Shown piece by piece: positions 39,351 to 52,800 of a stretch of DNA of 64,000 nucleotides. A program made the translations under genes and the position numbers. The notes under the pieces were generated by a model that did no database searches, was not told the DNA's origin, and saw only the letters and a program-made list of their open reading frames with translations. This DNA comes from Rhizophagus clarus (lineage: Eukaryota > Glomeromycota > Glomeromycetes > Glomerales > Glomeraceae), in contig BLAL01000004.1 in NCBI GenBank assembly GCA_015698045.1, positions 1,488,001-1,552,000 of the forward strand, read 5' to 3'. Each line of letters opens with the position of its first letter. Position 1 is the first letter of the stretch.

Positions 39351-39815
39351 TATTAAATTTTATTCTTGGTCAAAACTTAGACTCGCACTCATGTAAGGTG
39401 GTTTTTTTAAATAATTTAGCAAACTATATAAAAAAAACATAGAAGAATTTAAAATAATACGTTTTCTGTTTTAATAAAAATCCATATGTGATTAACCAAT
39501 AAATCAGTGACTTAAAATTTACCTAATTCCTTAAATTTACATTATTTATTTATATCGGGAATGAGGAATGAGAGATTCATACGATAAATAAAGTTAAAAC
39601 CATACTTTATTAGTAATTCCAGCAAGTTTAAAGTGCATTACTATTTAGTTGTTTTAAATTTTTAAAATTATATTTGAATATGAGTAACTGATCACAATCA
39701 TTTTTTTTTAAAAAAATAGGCAAAATAAATAAAAATTATCTTTATTAGTTATCATAACTTTGACAACAGGAAAATGTAATGATCACAAAGTAATAAACAA
39801 ATCAAAAAATCCCAT

Positions 39816-42800
39816 TTAGAATTCTTTTTTCTGTGAGATTTTGTTAATGTGAGAAGCATTAACTTCAACCTCGTATTTATCCACCCATTTCTGAAATTGA
39901 TCGATAATATCCTCTGCTTGCTGTAATTCATTTTTCAACCACTCAATATTTATTTCTTTATGTTTCGCTGAATTCTCAGTTATTGACAATGATTTTAATG
40001 ATTCTTCAACTTTCTTATAATGGTGCTCCCTAAAATTACAAATTTCCACGAACTTAGCAAATGAGAAGGCAATTGTAAAAATTTCAAATGATAACAAACC
40101 TTAGTTCATTTTTTAATTCTAAAAGGCGTTTACTTTCGTTTAAATCCGGAGAGCAATTATTAATAAATGCTTTTAGTCTAATCAGCCTTACGATTACGTC
40201 TACTGTCTGGCCTCTCAATAAAATATTATATATGCCCACTGATTCTTTATTTATTTCTTTGGAAAATTTTGCAATTTTTTTGCAGAATGCCATCATATCA
40301 TTGTAAATCTTGTTCGGAGTTGGGTCATAACCAGGTTGACGTGACTTTGCTCGTTTATGAACTCTGCGAAACCAACCTTGAATTTTCCCAATTGCTTGTT
40401 GTGACTGAGGAAGATTACGAATTTCGGAATACCAAACCTGAAGGCTATTTTCAATTGCAACTTTTTCCTGAATATTTACTGGTGATTTAATCTGCTGGAG
40501 AGCAGAATGGAAATCTTTAATTGATCTATATGTAAGCTTCTTAATGCCATTCTTTTCTACATTGGAAAATTTTGACAAAACTTGTGCACGTTTCACACAA
40601 TTATGGTGCACGATAACCAAGGAATCACAACCTGTTTCATTAAGATCACTACATAAAACATTTATAAGTTGTTCCAAAGATTTTTTTTCCAGGTATTTTT
40701 TAATTTTTGTAGAAAAAACTCTGTGATACAAGTATTTAAAGAAAATGTTGATTTTCGTCGCATAATTTGGTTCATTTAGACAAATAAGGATTAGAAGACG
40801 TATCAGTCGAAGAATAATTGATAAGTAAACATGTTCTTCATAAATCAGTAGATTAAGGAGTTGTTGGGCTTGCTCAAAAGAATTTTTGATCATATCTAGA
40901 TAATACTTTCTATCATGATTATGTCGATTATTTGGAATAAGCGGCTCAACAGTAAATGCCTCAAAATAATTAACCAGAAAACCTCGAGGGATACAAAAAT
41001 CACAATATCCAGGTTTAATTGTAAAAATTAAAGATGTAGTGAATTCTATAAGAGATACTAGATCATTAAAAGCATCGAATGTAACAATGTTAACCAACTG
41101 GGTATTGTCAATGGCATATTGAGTAAATATTATTATATTTGAAATAGCACTTTTCACATTATTTAAATAAAGTTGAAAAAAGAACGACGAAAGTCGATTT
41201 CCGACTGGTATTGCTTTGTTATGTCCATTGTAGTACTCAAAACCAATAGGTAAATCTTTAGGATGTAAAATATTTTTTGTTTTTGTCATCTCTAAAGTGA
41301 GCTTATCAATACCATGTCTGCCTTGTAGTCTCTGTAAAATAAACATACATTTCAATATGACTTCAAAGTTATTAACATTCTTGGAATCAACCAACCATGT
41401 CTTGCGAGCATAATCTATAAATATTTTACGTGTATATTCGGGGAAATTAGCAAGTACCATGTGAGTGATCTCTGGACAACTTATTTGTGGTGATTGATAG
41501 CGAATATGAATGTTAACCAATCTTTCAGCCCACCACTTTTGTAAACTATAAAATGTTTTAATTTGTTCATTAACAAGAAGACGATGATTTTCCAATTTTT
41601 TAATCCGCTCGTTAATAATGGGGAGATGATCTTTTAATGTTTTGATTTGAATGCGAAAATTCGCCAATGAACTAATTTGTTTAACATTAAGGCAAAGTTT
41701 CTCCAATTCTTTAATTTGTTCCCCCAATTCTTTAATTTGTTTATCATTATTAAAGCGACGATTTTCCAATTCTTTAATTTGTTCACTATGAAGATTTTCC
41801 AATTCATTTACATTTATCATTACAGTGTATTGGAGACGGACCAATATTAAACGTTGGTGCAGAATTGATGGTGTTGGTATCACATGATGTCGTTGGCAAA
41901 CTGATTCTTCACAGGAAGTAAACTTATAACAAATTTGATAACTTATATCAGGAATATCTCTACCCTTCTGGTCGGCAATTTGGATATGCTCAAAAATGTG
42001 TGGGATAAGACATTTTAAAATTCTTTCGTGTACATCATTAACATCATAAATGTGCTGATCATTCCTTTTTTCTTCAACGTTCTCAATCTTGCTTTTATGC
42101 ATGTCATTAACGAAATAGGATTGAAGCGGATTGCCAGATGGAATCTGTCGTTTTTGTAGGTTACTAACTTTTCTTATACAGAAAATGTCTTCAAAATTCT
42201 GATCGCTATTTTTGTTACTGATAGTTTTTATATAAGGAAAGGCTAATACACATATCCGTTGGAGGCATAACAGTCGTTCATAATGAAGTTTATCCTGAAT
42301 ATCAGATGATTGTGTAAGAATCTGCAGCCATATGTTTATTGCATGAAACTCAGTAGCAATTTCTTTATAGCGTCTGAAAAATCGTATACACTTGTAAACC
42401 TTATCAACATCCTTATCTAAGTAAGCTGAATATAAATTAAATTCTTCTATTAAGTTACTCCATTTCTTAGATTTACTTGTCAATCGCGATTCAAATTCCA
42501 TGATAAACTCTTTCGCCTTGATGAGATATTTTTGAAGAGTATTATGATTCGTAATACCTATTATTGTTTCTTTCAACATATCAATTCTGCATATATATAA
42601 AATGAATTCTAATGTTTCACTAATATCATCTCCGTTATTATCATCAATTAATCTTTCATACATATAAATAGCCTCATCATATTTACCATATGAAATGGCA
42701 TTAGAATGATAGTCGTCTTTGATGTGACGAGCAACTTGTCGAAATGTCTTGCTTTCGATTTGTTGCTTGCATCTATATACAATAATCAAATAGATATTAT

Positions 42801-45800
42801 ATATTACATTGTTTTTTACAAATTACTCAATAGTGGAATTAAAATTGTCTTACCTCAGTATGAAATTAGCTGCAATTTCATAAAGATGGCTTTCATTATA
42901 TGCAAAGGCAGCATCATCATACATCTCTACTTTTTCAAAATATCTACCCGCTTTTAGATACTTTTTGGCCTTACGATAATTATATGCAGCAGGTTCAAAC
43001 ATCCCTTGTTCGGCATAAATTTCACCAGCTTCTTCATACATGTTAATTTCCTTCAGACAAATGAGTAAAATAATTTGTAAATATCAGTTTAGTAAGTATT
43101 AATATAAACTAAAATTCAAAAAGTCTTATATATCATTAAAAATTAATATCGTACCTGATAGCATAAGGCTGCCTCGGTTGGACGAGAACACTCTTTAAAA
43201 GCTTCAGCGGCACTAGTAAAATTTAATTTTATAACACTATCATTGGAATCATCTTTAGAATCCCTAGCAATCTGTCGAAGATAATATGCATAAGATAGTC
43301 TACGACTTTCTTCATTTCCACTCTTTATAAAACAAAAAATAGCCTAAAATAATTTAACTTTATTAGTCATATATAATAATAAACAAAGTTATTTAATTCA
43401 AAAAATTATTTACCTGCCCATAATTACGTTGTTCGAAATAATCTATGCCCTTTATATTCCATTCATCAGAACTACTTTTCTTAGCCAAATTAGAAAAATA
43501 TGTTTTCACTTCCGCCAAATTAGAAAGAATCTCTACTCTGACTAGCTTTTGATTTGTTTTCCGATCTTCTGCTTCCCGAATCTTTTCTCGACTTTCTTTC
43601 AGATCTTCTTTCCAGCGTTCCCAGTATTCTCGGATTGGCTTACTATACTCAGTATTTGTGTCACATATCCAGATGTTTCGTCGAGCCCTAGTTACTGCAA
43701 CATAAAGATTTTTAAGCTCTGATGAAAGAATATAATGCTTCTCGTAAGAGAAAGCAGGTACGTGCTCGGAATTTTTTCTTACAGCAGAAAGAATTACTCG
43801 CCACTAGAATAATCGAGCAAAAATTAATAAAAATAGTCGAATAGTTTAAGATTAAAATACTGTAAGTATAATTTATATATACCTTCCGACATGCAGGCGA
43901 ATCAGTAAAAAAATTGTACAATAACACATCATTAAATTCCATACCCTTAGCCTCCAACACAGTCAGTACCATAGCACCTTTACCAACTAATTTAATTACA
44001 CGTGCTTTAACTACTTCATCACGCACAATAATCACTTGATCAGCACCAAATTCAACAAATGAATTTTGTTTTCTTCGCTTTCTACATTTCATCTCCCTGC
44101 AAATATCATATGTAAATGTAGGCTCATCAGACCTGTTACTCATAAAAGTATTAAAATATTTTTCTTGAAACCCATCTATGATAATAGGCTGTGGACCGTC
44201 AACTTCACTGCGTTCAGGTGGTAGTTGATCAATAGAATTAGGAAAAAATCGTTCGATAAGTTTAACCACTGAAGCAGCAAGTTTAAGAATTCCATTATGA
44301 GAGCGGTAATTAACATTCAGTTCAAATATTTTTGGTTTTAAAATATTATTATGTTTTCGAGTAAGTTCCCATTGATACATTAAGGCTTGTAAATCTACAT
44401 TATTAAAGAATTATTAAAATCAAATTAGGAAAATAAATTTTTAATTTATATGAATACCTTGAAATCGGAAAGAAGACCCTTTAGCAATACATTGTGCTAT
44501 GTCTCCAGCAAAAAAAACGCTACTAGCACGATTAAAAACCTTTAGGATAAGTGCTAAACTCACAATATGATTATCTTGACATTCATCAATATAAACTTCA
44601 TGAATATGTAAGCTACCCAATGACTTTTTTTTGGCGTAACGAAAGATGGCTAATGTTCTGTAAGAATTTCAAATAATTTAACCGAAGTTAATATAAAAAA
44701 TAAAAAAAACTTATACAATTTGGTCTTACCGATCCATTGAATCGTACTCATGATTTCGCTTCTTCATCTTTTCATAATGCAGAAATAAATCATAAATCTG
44801 GTCACGATTATAGCAAAAGACTGGATATTTTTTGATACTGACATCTATGTAATCCTCTCTTGATAAGAAATCCACATCAGGATTTGTACCCTTGAATTTT
44901 TATGAGAAATTAAATATTGAAGCCTGAAATTTGACTAATATATTCATAAATGTATGTAATAATTAATTAGTGATTACTTACCTTAATAATAGAAAATTCA
45001 GAATAAACCAATTCGCAATCAAATTTCTGATTACAATAATCATTAAGAGACGGCCAATATTTTTTCCGAAATCTATTGTAACTCACAAAATTTTTGTCTT
45101 GTGTATCGTCAGTTGTATTAATGGAGGACCAGCAGTTAAATCTTTCTTTTTCCTTATCATATGAATCGATATTATCTGCGTTCAATTTTTCTTGTATTAT
45201 TAAATCCTGATTTTTGATACCATATGTTCCTTGAAGCATTTTAAAAAATTTCTCAAAGGTAATAAACAAAGGAAAATATTTATCTGTCAACTGCATATAA
45301 TTGAACGTGTTTGGAATTTGATTTAACTCCTTTTCCTCATCTTTCTCTTCGTGCATTGTTAAAGTGGGGACATATTCGCCCCTCTCTTTCTTCTCATTGT
45401 ATTCACGAAACTCTCTTTTAGTCATCTTTTTTCCAGCAAGTTCAGCAGACTCTCGCAACCTGTTAAAATATTTCTTTACATGATAACGCAATTTACTGCT
45501 CATCGTAATAAATATCTGTCTTTTGTAAAAATTTATGTTATTGTCACATAAAGATGGGCTCTTGTAGAGCTGGCTATTTAGGTATGAAGCGATCTGTCTA
45601 AACACAATACATGTAGTCTTGCCAGTCCCTAAATATTGAATATTTATTATAAAATGAAATCAAAAGACGGAGCAAACTTATTTCCTAGTTACAAACAATC
45701 CTTCTAACCTGATCGACCAATAACAATCGCTGAAGTAGGATAATTAATAATTTCATACTCTTTCTTGGATACTTGGAAAGTAAATTTAAGACCACCAAAA

Positions 45801-47573
45801 ACTAATGACTTATATAAGTTCTATCAAGAAAGAAAATATATCATCTATTAAAATAAATTCTAATTAAATATTTATATATCTTCTCAATATACTTTACCGT
45901 TGATAATGGGACAAACTTATTTGTAACAAGCATTTTATGAACCATTAACAACTCTTCTTCCGTTCTTGAGCTATATACCCTGTCTTCAGAAGATCCCGTA
46001 TCTTCTCCATCTCCAAGGATCATTGGTAAAGTTAAATTAACTTCAACCATTCGTCTAATACACCAATTTCTCTGCTTTAAAGTATAAACTTGATGTACTA
46101 TTATAAGATCATCTAATACTTTATCGATTTGTTCTTTATTATCAGTGATAGCCCAAATCCTAATAAGCTGTGTGAGGGAATTACTACGAATAGTGAATCC
46201 ATAATCAACCTGCCAGAGAATTTTCAGGCCACTATTTGAAAGTACTATCTCGTAGATAGGGATAATACTATGCACGCGAGGTTGCGTTTCAACAATAGTT
46301 CGCATCGCTATACGTTGGAATTCATGTTCGTCCCATTTTCCAGATGACATTTGCCCAAGTTTCTGCATAATCGATTTAATCACATCAGGTCTTGATTCCA
46401 AATGTTGCAGGTCTTTAATTGTGTCTTCGCTAAGCAAGATATCCCATGGTCCAAGCTTATCATCTTCATTAAATTCAAATGGAAGATGGAAGCACCTTGA
46501 TGGTGCTGACTCGTCTTCAAAGGAGTAGTATTTCTCAGGATAAAAATGGATAAGCGCTTGCTTGTGACAACTTATACATGGAAAGAATTCCACTAAATCC
46601 TAAATAAAGTTAAATAAATTTGTTAAAGTGAAGTTAAATTGATCACGTTTGACGAAACAAAAATATTTACCTTAAACGAATCTATTTTTTGTTGTTCAAG
46701 AGCTCGCAAAAAATGAGGTAAATCTGGTGGCTTTTGAGGCATCTTCATCCCCAATAATGCGAGATGTTGTTCATCTTCAACGGTTAAGCTGTTGTTACTG
46801 ACAGCTCGCCTTCTATTCCAATGTTTTCCCTTATCATCAACCTTAAATGTGGGTGGTAAGGAGTTCTTCCTGTTAACAAGCAAGACTTGTTCCACGCCCT
46901 GATAATTGCTTAGGGTTCTCAGTAATGCAGTGCAAGCCTTGTACACAGAAAACCCCTTTGACAATGATAAATCATTTATATGCTCAGGGCATTTTACCAA
47001 AAGATCGGCAACTATATCTACCGCCTTGAGCAGCTCTGTCTGCTCAATCTGGTTAATCATGTTGAAATCAAACAGTAATCGCTTAAGACAGTAATATCCA
47101 TATATTTCTGATATCAAAACATCCAGAATATTGGCACCCATAATTGCACTAAAGATTATTTTAATTGTATTAATGATTGAATTTGGTTTATTATTCTCTT
47201 TAATACCAGCCCACCAGAGAAGCTCAACACAGTTGTGAAGGAGCTCACTAAAGCCAAGAAGGTCAAATTTTTGCAGGTTCTCCTTGATTACATTAGTGAT
47301 TAAACGTGAGATGAATTTAGCAAGCAAGATATTCCGTTCCAATTTAGCATTTGGAGAGAACTGTAAATATTTATTACAGAGATAGGAAGTAAAGGTTTGA
47401 AGCTTCGGTAAGTAGTTATCAAAAGAATTTGACAGTTTGATTATGAACTCATTCAAGTCTGAATTCGATTCATTGAGGCACCGTTTCAACAAGTCATTCA
47501 ATTTCTTCTCGTCATCATCACTATTCTTCTCGTCATAATCATCCAGAAGTTTGATTAAAGGTGTCGCATCCAT
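39816..47573 (-). CDS. TRANK1-like UvrD/SF1 helicase, copy 2
   Basis: Twelve exons: 47573-46671, 46599-45898, 45820-45709, 45628-44982, 44890-44730, 44657-44458, 44394-43883, 43803-43414, 43343-43155, 43050-42854, 42772-40100 and 40029-39816. They join to 2299 residues. Exons 3, 5, 6, 9 and 10 have exactly the same lengths as in copy 1. Motifs match copy 1: CISCH, RelE/ParE-like segment (KDLQHL...ILWQVDYGFTIR), Walker A around 570-578, DECQD, NYRSH and YVAVTRARRNIW. CCCH-like and coiled-coil regions and one clear KIQGW motif follow. Differences: about 17 extra basic, Cys-containing residues before SFVEFGADQV (44060-44115), a longer linker after motif VI, a remodelled coiled coil and fewer IQ motifs. 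Apparently intact. Confidence 0.9.
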
Positions 47574-49789
47574 TTACAAGTTAACTTAATAAGTTTGCTT
47601 CTTAGTATTAAACGTTTAAATGTTCGAGGAAACCGTTAAACCACTTTTATTTTCTAAATTGAGAGAATAGGAGAATTATTAATTGTTTCCTGTGGGAAAA
47701 AAAATAATGTTTACCAGGAACCAATACTTTAAATAGGTCCACATTTCCATAAAAGGAAAGATCTGTATTATTTTTTTGGAATCATGAATATTTTGGGGCT
47801 TCAGAGTTTTTCCGGTGCAGATTGCAAATCATATTTATCTTTTTTTAACCCAACTGCGACAGTAACTGAATCAGAAGATCCTTGGTTTTCAAATATTTCA
47901 TCATTTTTCTACTGCACATCATGGGCTTACTGCTTTTAAGATCGGAACAAAGGTAAAAAAAAGAAGTCTTGCTGGACTTTCATCATATCTGTCCTTCCCT
48001 AAAACAAAAGATCATCAGAAATTATATCATGCATTATTAATTATAAAAGGAAACTACTTGTTTTCTGTCTTTATTAGTTCAAAAAAAAAAAAAAAATCAA
48101 TAATTATTTAAATGAAAAGGATGAAGCAAACAAGAGCTTAATTAGTGTCTTTTTATAATCAGCTAATTAATATTCGTAATTTATTATAAAAATATATCAA
48201 TTTTAATTTTTTGTAGTTTTACTTGCTTGTTTTGAATAATATCAGGAAGTCAAGAAAGACTATTTTTAATGGAATTTCTTTATATGTACTTACCAACATC
48301 TTTTAGGAACTATTGTAAAGTTTGGGTCCATAAAGGATTGCGGATACTCATTTTATTATTTCGGATAATACCCACGGATGTAAAAAAAGTAAAAATTTCA
48401 ACCATTTAAACTCGTTTTTATTTTAATTTTTTTTCGCTCTTTCCTTTTCCTCTCTCTTGTCTCCCTCTATTACCCTGTCTCGACCCCAACTTTAGTCTAT
48501 GCAGTAGAAGTGCATAAAGTAATAAACAAATAAGCTATTTTTTCTTTAGGGATGCTCCTGGACCTAGACTTTAGTCTCTTGAATGAGGTTGCTGAAATTA
48601 TAATCTGAGAAGAAAAGAGTCTATTATTTGTTTGTTTTTGGAATATTGATTTGGATTTGAACGTTAAATGTAACAAATCAGCTTTTAATTGCTATATTAT
48701 AGATAGGAAACATGAAATAGGACAAAATATAGTATTATAAAACAGTCCAGGGATTTTAGGTCATTATATTAAGTACTTAATTAGTACTTATACGACAAAA
48801 TTAAATATTATTTAATACAGCAATTTATATAAAAATTCTGTCCAACAATGTTATTATAAAGTCATTTAAAATATGTTTAAAATACAGAGTTAATGCCAAG
48901 ATGCGGGTCCAAATAACGTTCAATCACGTGAAAATCAACCTTGGGATAGGAAATCAATAGTATAAATGGTTAATTAATTTAAATTAAATTAATAAAAATA
49001 ATTGAAATATATGTTTTTTATAATTTTATTCATTTTGGCATGGTAGTCAGTATTCGTTTTTATTTATTTTATTTTTTCAGGTAGTATAAACCACAATTAC
49101 AGTATTACATTAACAATTATAAGAGAAAACTATTATATGTAACAAATAAAAACTGACAATAAGTTAAAAACAAAAATAGGTGTACTGGTTACCAAGTTAA
49201 AGTGCAAGGGACGATTCTGTGTCAACTCTAATAACTCTATTAACGAACCAAAGAAAGATAATTTAGCCGCATTATCCTTTTAAGTCAAAAGACCTGGATA
49301 TAAAGAAGTAAAAAAACAAAAAGAAGTACAAAGTACTTGTTACGAATAAGCAAAAACTATGGCAAACAAAAATTAAAATTTCGATGAGGTTCGCCGGTCA
49401 CATGACTATCGTCGAGCCCCAGTATTACCACTAAAAATTCTTCCTCCGGCCGGCATTACAGCATTAAGAATTTGGGCATGTGACAAATAATATGTGACAA
49501 ATAGGATCTTACACCAAAAAAATTGTGTCCTGGAATACATAGTAAAAACGGGAAACAGGAAGGAGCGAATCACTGGAGAATCATATAGGAGACATTCTAA
49601 TCGTTTGTTAGGACATCATTCTCATCATATCAACACATCAGGTTTTTTCTGTTTAAAATCCACATGAAAATCCACTGAAAAATTGTGGAATTCTAAATTT
49701 TCAAAATACCCTGTGCCGGAACACCTGATATTTTCAGCGTAAGTCGATAATATACAGTATGACGGTATGTGGATCCATGTAGGATATAC
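47574..49789. other. Spacer 2, part 1: upstream flank of helicase copy 2
   Basis: AT-rich non-coding DNA. The first 300 bases should contain the copy 2 promoter. GAGTTTTTCCGGTGCAG near 47806 is shared with the copy 1 upstream flank. A GC-richer patch at about 49385-49470 (GGTTCGCCGG, CCGGCCGGC) shows no tRNA or ORF. Nothing else is supported. Confidence 0.55.
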
Positions 49790-49799
49790 GAGAATGTGC

Positions 49800-49888
49800 A
49801 CCTATCCGACCGATCAACAAAGGATATAACCTAGGCTCCTGAGACATGAAATGTAAGGTTAATCCTTTGTTGATCGATCAGATGAGGT
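49800..49888. mobile_element. 89-bp foldback element with 10-bp target duplication
   Basis: The stretch is an almost complete inverted repeat. Its 33-bp arms both contain CGATCAACAAAGGAT and end in AACCT, differing by a few substitutions and two single-base gaps, with about 23 bases between them. It is bounded on both sides by a perfect 10-bp direct repeat GAGAATGTGC (49790-49799 and 49889-49898), the expected scar of a transposition event. No coding capacity. The duplication length would suit Mutator-like or similar transposases. Confidence 0.75.
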
Positions 49889-49898
49889 GAGAATGTGC

Positions 49899-52800
49899 GG
49901 AATTCCACGTATTTCTAAACTAACCACGTGGAATTACATGGTCCGATCCACCTAAAAATTTTCTAATGTAAATTTAATGGTGTATGGAACCGAGCGGTTT
50001 TAAACCATATCCGGGTCGTTCATAGTATGGGCGATAGGTATAGTGTTGTTAATCAGTACTTCAGAATGAGAGGCTTTTCTCTTGGGCTGACTACGAAGAA
50101 ATAGTTTTGGTAGAAGGTGAAAGAAAAGTAGGAACAGACTGATGGAAACGAGCCCTACGGTTAATGGTTGATTTTATTGGCAAATAAGGATAATAAAGGT
50201 GTTGTATATTTAAAGTGACTTATAGTTCGTTAGGTACTACGATGTTAATCGCTCGCACAAATGCTTCTTTTGCGCGAGTGCTTTCTGGATCCCAGACTTG
50301 GAATATGAAAGTAAGAAGTGATATAAGAAATACCACTACGTTGGTTGATAACCTTTTTACTGTTAGTTGTAGATCGTTTCGGTAGCAGATGAAATTTTGG
50401 TAGCGTGTATGCAGCAATCTTGGCGAAAGTGCTGCGGGTAATAGCCTAATAGCACATGTCAACAAATGTGCAGACAAGGAACATAGATCCCTAAATGGTA
50501 TCTAAATTTTTTGTATGAAAGTAAAAAAGTACAAGTTTTCCTATTATTATGAGAATGAGGAGCGTAGACGCGTTATCATCACCAAATATGTGATCACATG
50601 ATTTAAATTTTGCATTTTAATTTAATAATTTAAACTAATTATAATTTTTTTCAATAATTTATAAAAGTATGTTTCCTGAATTATTTATTAAATATAATAA
50701 CGATTAAAACATATCATTCCAACATCACGATCAATTTCTGCAAACTCCAAATTTTTTGCGAGTGTACATCGTGCCGCTCATAATAACTGTGCCACAAAAT
50801 TAAGCTTGATTTAAGAATATAATGATAGTCGTTAAAGAAATGTATTTAATATCCGTTATACAAATTTAAATTTAATTAAAAAAATTCAGTACATAATGAC
50901 ACTGCACCATTTTATAAATATGTCGTTATAATAAAAAAGTTTGTAACGGTAAAATCTTCAGTCCCTGACGTGTAACCGTTATAACGAGTAGCACTTGTAC
51001 TAATATAATAATATATTATTAATGATAGTGCTTTAATTTTTTTTGCCACAGAATAACGCAATTAAAAATTTATAGTTTTGTGTACGTAACATTTTGTCTA
51101 CTTCTTTGTTCTTTAATAATATTACGCTCATAACAACTGGACAAATTCAGGACATGAAAAATTTCAGGACAAACTCTGGATGTTATTTCCCAAAGAAGGT
51201 TAAATTAATTTTGTAAAAAAATGCCATTTATCATATATCTTCTCATAGAACGGTACGACTGTAAAATTAGAATGTAATATTCTTAAACAAAATAAGTAAT
51301 TATTAATAAAGTAAAATAATAAAAATAAATGACAATTTCTATCTTATTGATACCTTTTGTTGTAAAATCTTTTTGAAATATGAACAAAATAGAGGCTTTG
51401 TTATGGGTTAAATGCGCAGCAGGATTGTTCATATTAAAATGCTATCGACAATAATTAATGATACAGTGTAACTCAGCGTACTATAAAAATTGGATTTCTT
51501 ATCATCAAGGGTAGGTTAAATATAAAAGTTATGCATATTTGTATCCCTATAAAAAATTTTTATCTGAATATTTCCATTATTTTTCCATGATTGCGTTTTG
51601 ATTCCGTAAATATTCCGTGTATCCCATTTTGACCATAGGAACTAGCAATGTGATCCAGATTTTATCGGTGATGATCACTTATAGTACCAGAGAAAACGGA
51701 ATTCAAGATTTTTATCAAATTGGAAAATGGAATTTAAACGGACCTAAGATTTGTTACTATAAATACAAATATGAAAATTCATAGGCATATTAAACTATAT
51801 AAAAAGATTAACCATTACGAATTTCATGCACGTGTAATTAGATATGACAAATTAATTAACTATTTAGTCTTAATATTAATTTGATCCTTTGTTTATTCAA
51901 TTTTACTCTTCTTTTCTTTGCTTTTTTTCTTCTTTGATTATTTCATTTATGACTTTCAATAAAGTAAAATAGTTTGAACAAAATATCACTCCACAATAAT
52001 GCTTTGGCGATTGATGTTTATGCTACTAAAAAACATCAACAGCATTTTCACCTATCTGCGCATAACACTGTAAATGGATTGCTAAGATCTTTAATAGTTT
52101 TTCAGAACATTTGTTTAATTACTTGACCAGTGTAATTATGTGGCAGTTTCTAGGATCTATTGTGAATCCAATAATCTAACTATAAGACTATGAATATGAA
52201 AACCATAAGAAAATCAAAGAAAATTAAGAATTTCAGCGGCACAAGTTTTTAAATCTTTATATAAACAACTTGAATATTTTTTATTATTATTCTTCATTAG
52301 TAATATAATAGGGCTGCGCAACGCAATAACCTACTACATCTACTCGTCACAAAACGCAACGTGACTGATAGTGCAAACTACATTATTACAAAAATGAAAA
52401 ATAACAAAAATTCTATATTACTACATCAAATTAACACCAATTTATCTGAAAATAATCCTTAGTGCGTGCTGCCTCAAATTTGGCGCATCTGCACGATCAT
52501 TATTCACCTACACCACTCACTTTTAGTCCTATATACTTTCATGTGTCTCATGTTCACCTCGGAATTGTTCCTATATTTATTGATCCTACTTCTACCTTTC
52601 ACAGGTCACTCGTTATGAATTTTTAGAGCCTCCTGCTGGAAATACTTGTTAAGATTCTCTGGTATTGACTTTTTCATTGATCGGAAATTGAATCTCGTGA
52701 CCGTAGGCTTCATATCGTAATCATGCTTTCCTATATAGGTTACTTTACGCATTGAAGATACACAATACTTGAATTTTAGTAAGAATACTGCAGATTTTGA

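Larger units (their letters stand above)
35971..39815. other. Spacer between helicase copies 1 and 2
   Basis: Non-coding. Near its right end (gene 1 upstream side) the string GAGTTTTTCCGG at about 36222-36233 matches the region upstream of copy 2 near 47807. The segment 37945-38400 matches 50650-51260, and 39355-39430 matches 57780-57830. The spacer was therefore duplicated with the gene. It contains an inverted-repeat element (36239-36787) and a TIR element (38860-39350), annotated separately. No other gene is seen; the ORFs at 36050-36304 and 36504-36707 have no support. Confidence 0.65.

Noticed and set aside
49385..50030. Possible tRNA or tRNA-derived SINE (GGTTCGCC box, CCGAGCGGTT box)
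   Set aside because: The two boxes are in the wrong order and spacing and no cloverleaf can be drawn.
50220..50477. 85-codon minus-strand ORF in spacer 2
   Set aside because: No recognised domain, no splice context, lies in non-conserved spacer DNA.
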